Program-made: the position numbers and the translations under genes
Part shown: piece by piece, positions 11,957 to 22,549 of the stretch
Position numbering within the stretch: position 1 is the stretch's first letter
Layout of the letters: the number at the start of each line of letters is the position of its first letter
NCBI GenBank assembly: GCA_002224055.1
Contig: AZLU01000016.1
Location: forward strand, 248,755-312,754
Direction: 5' to 3'
Length of the DNA stretch: 64,000 nt
Origin: Pezizomycotina sp. ARF18
Taxonomy: Eukaryota; Ascomycota
Notes under the pieces: generated by a model
Seen by the model: only the letters and a program-made list of their open reading frames with translations
The model's database searches: none
What the model was told of the DNA's origin: nothing

Positions 11957-13489
11957 ATGCTTTCATCTACCGTTTCTAGAACTGAACCACGGCTTCCAAA
12001 TGAAATCTTAAGAATGGTAAATCAAACCGGCCAGCGGGCCATCCACCATAATTTTTCTTTTAGCCATTCGGCCCGCTAACTACTTATCGAACAAGCTGCC
12101 ACAGATAATTCAATCCTTTGCCGAAACGCGGTTCGGCATTGAGCACGAAGCGCGCCGGCAGTATCGCATAGATCTACTGACACTTCGAAATCTGCGGCTT
12201 GTCAATAAAGCTATGTGCGCTTTCGCAACGCCGTACTTGTTCCGCGTCATCAAGCTCGGAGGACCGTTTCATCAGTATATTGGGCGAATGCGCGATTTAG
12301 GTGCATCGGATGTTCTGCAATACGTCAATGTCTTCCGGATGCAGCCCCCAGATCTCGAATCTCTCTTCGAAGAACATGGTTACGGAACAATAAGGAACGA
12401 TGTGAAGCTGCTGTCTTCTCAGTTAGAAAAATGGTTAGAGGAATATACCGAATCCTTGATAAAGTTATTTTCGGTATGCCCAAGACAAATCGCACTCGAC
12501 ATCGATTTCAGCGAACAGCCGAATTCGTGTGGGAGGATCACCGCCTGCCGGATCTCAATGCTGAACCTTCAGCCGTACTCTTCGGAACTATCGGCCGCGC
12601 GCTGTTACAGCAACCTGGTTTGCGAATCAAAGGTATCACGTTACGCATGCGTAGGTTTAGACAGGCGGACTGCTTCTGGAGCCCGAGTACACATCCGAGT
12701 AAGTTTTCGAAACGTAGCCGAATTTAAGCGCCAGGATCACGCTGTTTTCTTTTGATACTGATATTGAGTACGTTAAATAGGCTGCAATATATATCCCTCC
12801 ATGTCCTTGACGAGGAAGCCTGTGGTCAGACTAAGGCACGACCAGACAACCACGATGATCTGGCGGCGATGCTTCCCGTCGTTTCGGGCGTGGGAGTCAC
12901 AGTGCCGAAAGCTCGTTGCGGGGACGTCATAATCACAGGTCCCGGCTGGGGCACGACTCGGGACGCGAACCGCTTAGCCTTTTTACCTCCTTACTTACAG
13001 CAGCTCCGAGTTCTCGACATCGCTAAGTTGCGTATCGACGGTGGAGATTTAATCAGCATCTTTGAACAAGGGGTTAAACTTGAACACTGCAGTTTAAACC
13101 GGCTGTACAACGAGTCTCCTAGTGTGCGATGGAGCGAAATCTTCGACAAACTCAACGAGGCGGGTAGCCTTAGATCTGTAGTGTTCAACATGCTCTGGGA
13201 TCGTAATTCGGGTTTTAGTTACCCAATCGGGCTATATCTAGATAGAAACGGCGCGTTCCAGTTAGGTAACTTTGAAGATGAGGATATCGATCGGCCGCTT
13301 GAAAGCCCGTTCCAGAGCGACTATGACGCGCTCGGGCGCTTGCTTCGAAAGTTGGTAAACAACAGTAGATGCGATCAGGCGAAACGAATCATGATGGAGG
13401 ACTATATGCAGAGCCACGCTCTACATACGCGGGAATGGCTGAAGGCCAATGATCCTGTATTCAGCGATGTAGAGCTAGCAGAGCATTGA
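11957..13489 (+). CDS. F-box-like/LRR-like family copy F, one frame break
   Basis: One of the best copies. Exon 1 is 11957-12016 (MLSSTVSRTEPRLPNEILRM) and ends at donor GTAAATC. The intron has a GCTAAC branch site and an acceptor at 12104. Exon 2 from 12105 is in phase 0: IIQSFAETRF..., then LRLVNKAMCAFATPYLFRVI, then VLQYVNVF. Intron 2 is 12703-12780, splitting a Lys codon as in copies I and P. Exon 3 encodes leucine-rich segments (YLQQLRVLDIAKLRIDGGDL) and the C-terminal motif DRPLESPFQSDYDALGRLL, then MMEDYMQSHALHTREWL. One frame change is needed within exon 2, near 12500-12540. Length about 460 residues. Likely an SCF substrate receptor by analogy with fungal F-box proteins; the substrate is unknown. 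Confidence 0.7.
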
Positions 13490-14053
13490 GTTTAGCGCCG
13501 GTTCGAAATCAAACATGCTGCGAGTAACGGAGTCAATCGTCTCATGGGAAACCTTCGGGTAAATAGTAAAACTATATCATAGACAGATATCGCCCCAGGG
13601 GGAAATAAGAAATTCCGTGCTTGGAGTAAATTAATTACCACTCCAATGCTGCATGCAATGTAAATACAGGTCATTTATTTGGCATTCTTCCCCATGCTTG
13701 CATCCATCAAGCAAACTGGTCAAGTGTATGCTGGGATCTTCTTAGCCTCGCGTGACTGCCTTTCAATTGCCGATGGCGGGGTCTAGAGTTCTCGGCTGTA
13801 TGCCACCATGCGTTTACGCTGATAGTCGTTCCGAATCAAACCTTAAGCCTCCTGGAAAGTTAAAAGTTGAGCTAATGTTTCCATTTTAGCGGGTATAAGG
13901 TTCATAGCTGTCTGTATCTCCGAATTAAAGGCCAACTTGTAGAAGCGGATCGATGGAGGATATTTCAGTACAACTGTATTCCCTAAGCGGAATACGATCG
14001 ATCGATAGACTAGATATTTTGAAACGTCTTTATATCCCGCCAGGACGACAATC
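13490..14053. other. Intergenic, nothing recognised
   Basis: Between copies F and G. A minus-strand open frame at 13843-14055 was considered and rejected. Confidence 0.45.
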
Positions 14054-15107
14054 ATGGCGCCATATCTTCCTCCAGAGATCTTGATGATGGTAAAGCCATT
14101 CCTTAACAGGCCTCCACCGACTTTCGTAGCTATTGATTCTAATATCTCTTCCTATACCAACTACAAAAAATCTCACATAGATCTGCGAATCAGCTACGGA
14201 TATCTCCACCATCAAGAACATCCGCCTTTGCAGCAAATTCTGCAATGAAGCACCGAACAAGGCTATCGTTTTTGGAACCTTCAAGATACATAAGAATCGT
14301 AGTTACATCGGTGACCGATGCGAACGCATGAGGAGACTAGGACTGACAGTTCAAGTTGACCATTTGGTGATATGCTCCTCCTTATACAACGGGGAGTTTA
14401 AGAACGAGGATATCTATAAGCGAGCGCCTTCAACAGGAAAACGGATGACGGTCAATCAGACGAGGAACTTAACGAGACATCCGATGGTAACTTGATTTGC
14501 TTCTTCGCTCCCTTCCCTTTTTCTCTTTCTTTTTTCTAATGACCTGGTGCTAAGTTTGAACTTGAATACTTGCAATAAAAAAGTGTTTATAGCTTTACAA
14601 CTCATCTTCACCGACATGCCAGACGAAAAATACCGCTTCGGCGTCTTCGTAGACTTTATTTACCACGTCACCAACAACATATTCTCTTCCAAGAAGGCTA
14701 CCGCAACGAAACCGAAAAGGCTTCATATAGACGTAATAACGGACCAAACGGACGAGCAGATCTTCCGCTATCTTTCACGCAAAAGTGGATACCACGAAAG
14801 CGTAGGATTAAAGCACGTCCCACATTACCGGCACATGTTCCTCGCCTCCGTCGCCGAGGCGTTGTTGAGCGTATTTCTTTACGCCCGGAAGCGGTTCGAG
14901 GAGCGGTTGAATATCTACGAGATTAACTACCGGATACGACCCCTGGATTATGATACTTTACGGATGAATGCGTTCAGGCTGGGACGCGAGTTTAGAGTAG
15001 GGACGGGGTGGTTTTATGAGATGGAAGTTGAGCATCGGGGGAAGAACTCGTGCGATTCTTATAAGAGGAAGCCAGAAATCCAGGCTCGGCCAGGGAAGCT
15101 TGAATAG
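14054..15107 (+). CDS. F-box-like family copy G with a divergent C terminus
   Basis: Exon 1 is 14054-14089 (MAPYLPPEILMM). Intron 1 is 14090-14180, with acceptor ACATAG, phase 0. Exon 2 reads ICESATDISTIKNIRLCSKF then CNEAPNKAIVFGTF, aligning with the family LRLVNKxF block, then RMRRLGLTVQVDHLVICSSL. A donor GTAACT lies at 14487 and a possible acceptor at 14554; the joining phase there does not fit neatly. The last exon (about 14555-15107) is open for about 180 residues. It resembles the family only up to about YLSRK and then departs: it lacks the RPLxSPxxxDYxAL motif and ends with RPLDYDTLRMNAFRLG and a basic tail. It is either a distinct subfamily or a copy with a replaced 3' end. Confidence 0.55.
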
Positions 15108-15430
15108 ATCATATCGCGGATGAGACTCCCATTTTTCCTACAAGAGCATTATAAGCCTATATCCTACCCGAAGTAGCTCTCGTATTGGCACTGATAGACA
15201 TGTTCTTCTAGACTAATAGAAGGAGGAGTAAGTGAGAACATAAACGGTTAACTAAAGAAACAAGAACTCCCTTTGAATTCCCTAAGACTTGAAATGGGAG
15301 GACAATCAGTCTAGACAGGTTGAAAAGATGATTATCGAATACGAAACTGATTTCTTAATGCATTGCCAGCTTCGCCAGTATTTCCCTCCTTGCCGACAAA
15401 TTCACAAAATATAAAGGTAATGGCTCCAAG
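15108..15430. other. Intergenic, nothing recognised
   Basis: Short spacer between the convergent tails of copies G and H. Confidence 0.5.
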
Positions 15431-16936
15431 TTAGGAATTTGGCACGGGCAACAGGTAACCTCTCATAACCTCCTTCTTCCACTCTTCCAGTGCGTTATGT
15501 TCCGCTTTCTTAAGAAGTCCGCCAACCAAGCGCTTCAAAGCGTCTACGTCGTACGCAAAAGCCGTGTCTGGAGGCCTGCTCCCGGCAGAGCGTAGCCGCA
15601 TTGAGCCTCCGATAGGGAGCGAGTAGTCCCCTACATTGTATAGACTCTCAAATTTGACGTGTCTCAACGACTCCATGTCCACCATGGCGTCGAAGACTTC
15701 TTTGCGGTCCCATAAGACACAAACCCTCCAAGATGCATATAGATAAAAGCTTGCTCTCGGGAAACAGAGATATGAGCTCAGCGCTTTTGATAATCAACCT
15801 AGCGAGACGGAGGGACCGAAGTTTGACGCTGAAGCTGGCAGGGAATGTAAGGCGTAATGTATTGTTCATCTGCTTGGTGAACAAAGGGCCCTGCAAGGAG
15901 AATGCTCCCGGGGTCGACGTTTTGCCTACAGCTGTGATGTATCCCTGGAAGGTGACGGACCCAAGCGACTGCGTTCTGGTTGATGGGGCTTCGGATATAG
16001 TAGACCTAATATTCCGAGTGAAGATGTTATCAACCCTGTAGTAGCCCAAAAAAAAAAAAAAAGAGAGAGAGAGAGAAGAAAAACGATGTGAAGTCGAGTT
16101 AGCACGTGAATCGTAAATAAAGCAAAGATTGTTAACGCGACGGATCGGGGTGTAGGTAAAAAGGAAAAAATAAATCGAGAAAAAGAGGATGAAAGGAAAA
16201 AAGTATTAGAGCAAAATCAATATCTGGTCATGCTGGATCTTGACGGGCCTATGGGGGAGAAAGCTTGAAATCGTCATTATCGTATCTACTTACCGAGGGA
16301 GGATACAATACTTCATAATTTTCCAGTGCTGCCGAGCAAAAGCTCCGGTACATGAACAATGAGGTTCTCGATAGCGGTTCTAGTCGTCAAACAGTTCCCT
16401 ATGATACCGCATAACAGTCCTATCATGAATCGGCGATTTGAAGCTTCAATGTCGTCCCAGATTCGTTCTCGGAGATTAAGGCAGATTATCCTACGTGGAA
16501 GCCCTCTGAAGAATGCTGCTATGCTCTGACAGGCGGTAGTATAAGCTTTAGTGAGCTCCAGGTCGTCCTCCTCGCCCGGAGCATCCAAACACTCCTGAAG
16601 AAGAACACCGACGGTAAACTGAAGCGACTGGACGTATTGGATCAGTTGAGATTCGGCCAGTGACTTCATCCGTTCGATATCCTGCTCCTGAGGGCCCTGA
16701 AAGACGAGAGATTGGAAAAGATAATCCGTGGCGACAGCGCAAAAGTCTTTATTGACAAGTCGAATGTTTGCCAAGGGGGCTGAGTCGTGATGGCGGACGA
16801 TTTATTTTTATCCTCGAGATAATCTTCTGCACCGGTGAAGTAAGCGAAAATGTGTATTGATGTTAGCCTTGAAACGGCAGAAGATGCTAGTGACAAGCTG
16901 AAGGAGATTCACCATCCGCAAGAGCTCGTGAGGCAT
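15431..16936 (-). pseudogene. F-box-like family copy H, frame-broken
   Basis: Minus-strand member. Exon 1 is probably ATG 16936 to 16913 (MPHELLRM), followed by a GTGAATC donor, a GCTAAC branch and a GGTGCAG acceptor. Exon 2 contains ANIRLVNKDFCAVATDYLFQ, SQLIQYVQSLQFTVGVLLQ and an open 150-residue stretch to a stop at 16313. Exon 3 contains SVKLRSLRLARLIIKSAELI (about 15.8 kb) and, in another frame, VDMESLRHVKFESLYNVGDY and the tail TAFAYDVDALKRLVGGLLKK then VMRGYLLPVPNS. The entry into exon 2 and the middle of exon 3 are both out of frame. A run of A followed by GAGAGA at 16048-16076 lies inside its intron 2 region. Confidence 0.58.
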
Positions 16937-17097
16937 ATGCCTTGAATTGCACGGTGGACTGACGGAGATGAGACCGATAGAGATGCCATGATGATTCCAG
17001 CGCCGGCTGGAGCGTTTAAGAGTAAAAGGCGGTGGTGAAGTTGGATTTGTTGCTTACCAGTGCGTAGCTAACAGATTGCTTTTTGTTAAATAAATTG

Positions 17098-17336
<239 letters not shown>

Positions 17337-17528
17337 AAAGAAATTTTTTTTTTAATTTTGCCACTTGCTTACCGGTATTCATCGCGACGAAATACATCAA
17401 ACAAACACCTCTAAGAGCTTCGACTTCTTTTACGGCTCTCTCTTACGTCTCTCTCAAATTCATCCTGGGCTTCAGCTCGTCCATCTATTTTGAATCGATG
17501 AGACTTGCAAGTAGCGCCGGAGGTAAGC

Positions 17529-19029
17529 ATGCTTGAGGAGGAAAACCGGGTAGGCATCGCTAAGGATTTGACTAGCTTGCCGAAAGAGATCTGGCTGATG
17601 GTAAGTACGCAATCAACTCTACTTTCAAAACTTAAGTTTACGGCATAGCCATCGCCAACCACCTGGATATATATCAACAGATTGTCCGCTGCCTCTGCGT
17701 AAGGAAGCTGCGTCTTCGAGGACCTGGCCATGATACGGCTACCCTAAAAGCCCTGCGACTCGTCAACTCGACTCTCAATGAATTTGCTACCCCAGCTCTT
17801 TTCCAAGTCATCACGATTGCGGGACCTCGAGACAAAGCTGTGCAGCGGATGAACAGCCTTGCCGGATCTCAACTGCTCTGTCACCTAGTCTATCTCGTCC
17901 TGCCGCTGGAAACTATTCTAGACCAAGACGAGTGCGCTATGTTTGCGCAGGATGGCAGACTTGCAAACGTGAGCGCGGAGAAGATGGAAGCGTGGCGCGA
18001 GCTGAAGCTCCCGCTCGGGAACTTCTTGAACGCGTGTCCCGAAGTCATCAATATAGCTTCTCTCGGACAGCCCATGATGCAAAAGCATAGAGTCCAAGCT
18101 AGACTGAACCTCCAACCTTACCGCTCCTTTTACCAAGTTATCGCGGGGGCACTCCACCACCGTCCGTCCTTGAAGATCAAAAAATGCGGCCTGCGCCTCA
18201 ACCGTTTAGGAGTTGCAAACTCCCTTTGGACTCGAAGTGACCAGCTTCTCGGGAAGTAAACCACCTCTTATTCCCCCCCCTTTTTTTTTTTTTTTTTTCC
18301 CTTTTGTTTCGTTCTAATTTTCTTTTATATGATTAACGGGAGCTTTGTATATAAAACTAGAGTCGAAGAGCTATCAATTGAACAAAAGTGCCTCTCAACC
18401 GATGAAATTGCGGCAGCCGAGGATCGCGCTAAAGATGAGTTCGACAAATTCATCAGCTGTTTCCTGCTATCAGCGCCTCACTTGACCCACCTCTCCCTCA
18501 TCAATGAAGGCGGCACCGGAAAGCGTCCGGGGATCCACCTTAGCAACATAGCAATATTCCCAATATCATCCGCCGCAACCTCACGACGCTGAAGCTACAT
18601 CACTGCTTAATCGACGGTAATAGCTTGTTTGGTTTATTCCAGGATCTCACAAATCTCGAGTGTGTTGTTTTGAAGTTCCTGTCGTTCCCGCGTCACAGGT
18701 CGTTGTATAGGTGGAAGGATATCTTTGCGCTGATGACGACGGGTTTACTCAGGCTGTTAACTGTCGAGTTTGCCTGCTTGAAACACCACGAGGATCATGG
18801 AGCGTGGAGACATCAAAAAGGCATGGGGCTCGATCTGGCCAACAACCCCGACGGTGAACCATTTAGGCCGCTGGACTCGAAGGATCAGGAGGATTACGAC
18901 GCGCTGGAGACCTTGATTAAAAGGCTCCTGCGAAGCAATCTAGAGGAAGGGTGGATGGATTACCTCACGCTTTATTTAGCGCCGCATATTCTCCGCCCCA
19001 GAAAGCTCCAAGATGTCCCGGAAGTATAA
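17529..19029 (+). CDS. F-box-like/LRR-like family copy I, one frame break
   Basis: Exon 1 is 17529-17600 and ends in LTSLPKEIWLM at a GTAAGTACG donor. The intron runs to the acceptor CAACAG at 17680. Exon 2 (17681-18255) reads IVRCLCVRKLRLRGPG, then LKALRLVNSTLNEFATPALF, then SLAGSQLLCHLVYLVLPLE and LNACPEVINIASLGQP, ending at a split Lys codon (AA/GTAAAC). Exon 3 starts at 18361 with VEELSIEQKCLSTDE. One frame change near 18540-18560 separates this from NLTTLKLHHCLIDGNSLF, YRWKDIFALMTTGLLRLL and the tail FRPLDSKDQEDYDALETLI then YLAPHILRPRKL. About 475 residues. Intron 2 contains a long pyrimidine tract (18271-18305). Confidence 0.7.
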
Positions 19030-20218
19030 CAGGTTCAACCGGAAACATCTTGTCCCTATTTTTTATGGATAATTCCAGAGATGTTGAGAATACATCGGTC
19101 GCAGAGGGCACGGATTATCATTTCGCACCAGAACGACTACGATTAAAAATTTCCGGGAAAAAGCTGGCATAGGCTGTTTCACTGCCGGTATTGCCTTTAT
19201 TGCTAGCAACTTAACAAATATATCATGGCTATTCTCCTTCAAGAGCCCCTATCCATCTTCGGCGTTAGTACATGTCCGTAGCATCGAACTTGGACCATGC
19301 GCAGCTATATAAAAGAAATTCGGATGGAACTAATGCAAGGAGTAAACGCAAGGAGTAAACGCAAGGAGTACAGAAAGCCCTAGTGTCCTAATAAATGCGA
19401 GCCAGTATAAACTAAGCTCCACCCATGAGAACCCTCCTACTTTATATTCACCTCATCGCTCTTATCCAGTGTTTCCACACTATTTACCTCTTTAAGCTGT
19501 ATTATAATTCCTAGTGATATTTCTTCAGCAGCGGCCAGTACGACGCACCGACCAGCATCCTCCATAATGCAGTAGATGGGGACCAAACAGGCGTCTACCG
19601 AATTCCTAGGGCGGTGGTAGATAGATGATTTTATTCGCCATACTTATTGCCTCAAGTAACCAGTGTAGCAAGACCCCTTTTGTTGGTTTAATAATGTTTT
19701 CGAGCAGACATTTTTAACTGTACTTATAACTTACAATCTCTAAACAGCCGTGGTATCTAAAAGTTACAAGAAGGGAGGCTTAACATAAAAAATAGCAGCT
19801 TTAATCGGGCAGGTTAATCAGCGGTATTGTGAGCAAAGCCACGGACTTACCGCACGAGGTTGACAGTATCCAAAGAAACTTTCGCTTATACTTCACAATA
19901 TGTATATTTCTATATTTTGTTTTATTTTATTTTATTTTATACAATTTTATACAATTTTATTTTATTTTATTCTATACAATTTTATTTTATACAATAATGT
20001 CAACATAGGGCCCTCATTGCTTTTAATTGTCTTTCGCCATTTATCCTCTATTGGCTCTCACCCACTATCGTCACATTCTCCAACTAACAGCGTAACACAC
20101 ACCTTCGCAGCCATAGCCTATTCGTCCGAGTTGAACCGGGCGAGTCTTCTAGCAACTCGAATATCCTTCCAAAAAAAGAACCCTCTACCATCACGTAGCC
20201 TCCACACGTCCCTTAGAA
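19030..20218. other. Intergenic, AT-rich in part
   Basis: No gene recognised. A small direct repeat of GCAAGGAGTAAAC lies at about 19334-19370 and an AT repeat at 19906-19996, given separately. Confidence 0.5.
19906..19996. repeat. TTTTA pentanucleotide and ATACAATTTT repeats
   Basis: Tandem TTTTA units alternating with TACAATTTTA units on the plus strand. Confidence 0.85.
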
Positions 20219-21630
20219 GGAGATACTGGAAAGGATCAAAGCGACACGGAAGGTAAGGTCTTACCCTGGACCGACCAAGGCCGCCTTTCCAAATGAAATC
20301 TGGGTGATGGTGAAGAAATTCCATATCTCACGGCCGTGCCGCGATCCTCCTGTTGCTAACGGTGCTCACAGATTGTCCGGAGCTTCGTCAGCAAGACCGA
20401 GTTCGACGGTGATGTCGACTTTAAATGCGACAAACGGACGCCGAAAACGCTTCGGCTCATGAACAGCAGCCTGCGCGATTTCGCCGCACCGTACGTCTTC
20501 ACCGAGATCGGCCTCCGTGGATTCCTGGAGGAAACGTTGGACCTCATGAAACAACTCGCCGCATCAGACGTGCTACGACATCTTTGACACCTAAGGATAT
20601 CGATGAGGTTGATGCTCCCACGACGGCGGAAGGGGGTTCAACAGATGGACGAAGACGAAGCCGAAACAAACGGCTCACGCATTCTCAATCAATTGGTGTC
20701 GTTCCTTCGCGCATCCCGAGGTCCATCGATAAACTCTCCCTCGAGTATAATTGGGGCTCTCCGAGGATTAAAGTACCTGGATTCGCTATCCAGCCAGCAC
20801 AGGAGTTTTCTGCCGTCGTGGCGAGGGCGTTCTTCTTTATTCCCATGCTACAGTTCCGAATAATCAACATAATGGCGGAAACCATCCAGACCACGGAAGA
20901 TATCTGGAGGTGCAGACAAGTTAAGAGGTACGAGTGTGCAAACCGTTTCCCCATTTAAATCCCGATCACTACGTATACACACCGCGTACAACCTATATTA
21001 ATCCGAACGAACTCCACCCTTTTTCCATTGAGATGAGCAAATTACTAACATATGATATTATAGAACGACTGAAATCAATCTCAAGCTCGGGACGACTTTC
21101 GGGTGAAGCTTAAGCCGTACGTGGACGATATTTGGAACCTTCTCGAGGAAATAGATCTAAATAGGCTGATAGCGCATGTGCTCCGAGATATAACGCGCGC
21201 AGCTGCATTGAGAATCGACTGCAGCGACAGGCCCACCCTGCCATGTCTTCTAACTAATCTGGCTTCCTCTATAACTCAAAATCTTACCCGTATGCACCTC
21301 ACTTCCTGCACGTGGGAGACAAACCTTTTTCAAAACTGGTCAGCAGATAACGCGAAGCTCGAAGAGCGTTCCAAAATCTACCCCGGCGCCACATCAGCTT
21401 TTTCACCTAGAAGGATATCTTTTTCCGCCTCGCCCACCTTGAATCGTTGAAAAAAAATAAACTTCGAACTGCTGCGGTACCACGAAGACCGGATATTGAT
21501 CTGCCAGGACGACGACTGCCGGGAAAATAAGAAACTATGGGTATCTGCAGAGGACGGAATTCGAATGCTTCGGCCAGTAGACACGTGGAATATGGAAGAC
21601 TTCGAGTGGTTTGGGATTTTAATCGGGTAG
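20219..21630 (+). pseudogene. F-box-like family copy J, several breaks
   Basis: Exon 1 ends in AFPNEIWVM before GTGAAG; no in-frame ATG is seen upstream. Intron 1 has GCTAACGG and the acceptor CTCACAG at about 20370. Exon 2 reads IVRSFVSKTEFDGDVDF, then TLRLMNSSLRDFAAPYVFTE, and reaches a stop after SDVLRHL. Further family pieces are ILNQLVSFLRASRG, FFFIPMLQFRIINIMAETIQ, YVDDIWNLLEEIDLNRLIAH (exon 3, from about 21100), NLTRMHLTSCTWETNLFQNW and the tail MLRPVDTWNMEDFEWFGIL. At least three frame changes. The RPV-type tail is divergent. Confidence 0.6.
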
Positions 21631-22549
21631 TAGTACTTCTAAAAGTGGTTCAAGGAGAGGGGAAGAAGGGCCGATGGAGACTATCATGAAGCAGCATTAT
21701 TTGCACGCTGATGCCCTGCTACCCCGTTTAACTCATCTTCCACACGCCGGAAGGAGAACACATCAACGTTGGATATTCAAACTCGTGATCAAAGCGCTTA
21801 TCTTCGCTTTAGTCGCTGCATTTGTCATTTGGAGGGATCTGGATGAAGATTATAATATAGACCCTCGGCTCGCATTGTTTTTATTGGGCTGCTTTTTTGT
21901 TCAATTGATGACCTCTGGTTAGTAATATTCGTAATCTCACTTCGGCTACCTATTATAAAGGAATCTCTTGTACAGGAAAAGTAGAAGGTACGAGGAGGAT
22001 TTACAAGGAAGTCTGAGTGGGCCCTTGTACATGAATTGGCAACTATCCATCACCCCGATTGACGGGTTTTAGTGACTATTTTCCGCCGTATGCATTAAGC
22101 TTCGAGATTACAAAAGGAAGGAAAGTTCTCATTATCGCTCTATGGAATACGAGGATACTTTGCCTAGTTAACTACATTTCGTGAAGGGGACTGGCAACGC
22201 GAAGAGGTTGAAATACGGATAGAACGGCTGCGCCGGGGTTATGTTACGTTTATATGCGGATAAGTTGCAAACAATGTTATTCTTCCGTAATCAAAGATTG
22301 ACATGAATATAGTATAGGAAATAAAACCAACCCAGTCTATCAGGCACGGTAAACGAGGCAAAAGGCAATTTGAAGAAAAGCAAACGGAAACGGGGTGAAA
22401 GACGCTATAAAAGTCAAAATAACCACCAAAGCAAACGGTCTATAGGCGAAACAACGCTATGGAGGATGAAAGCGATATGAATCTACGTATGGTGCGTAGA
22501 AGCGAATGGAGTGCCAGTAGTGGCTTTGAGAGGGAGTAGAGGGACTGGC
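21631..22549. other. Intergenic, nothing recognised
   Basis: Lies between the tail of copy J and the tail of the tyrosinase gene. A short open frame at 21674-21922 could encode a hydrophobic segment but has no recognisable family. Confidence 0.45.

Noticed and set aside
13843-14055. Minus-strand frame of 70 codons with a kinase-like look (RSIVFRLGNTVVLKYPPS)
   Set aside because: Its start overlaps the ATG of copy G on the other strand, it is short, and the resemblance to phosphotransferase N termini is too weak to support.
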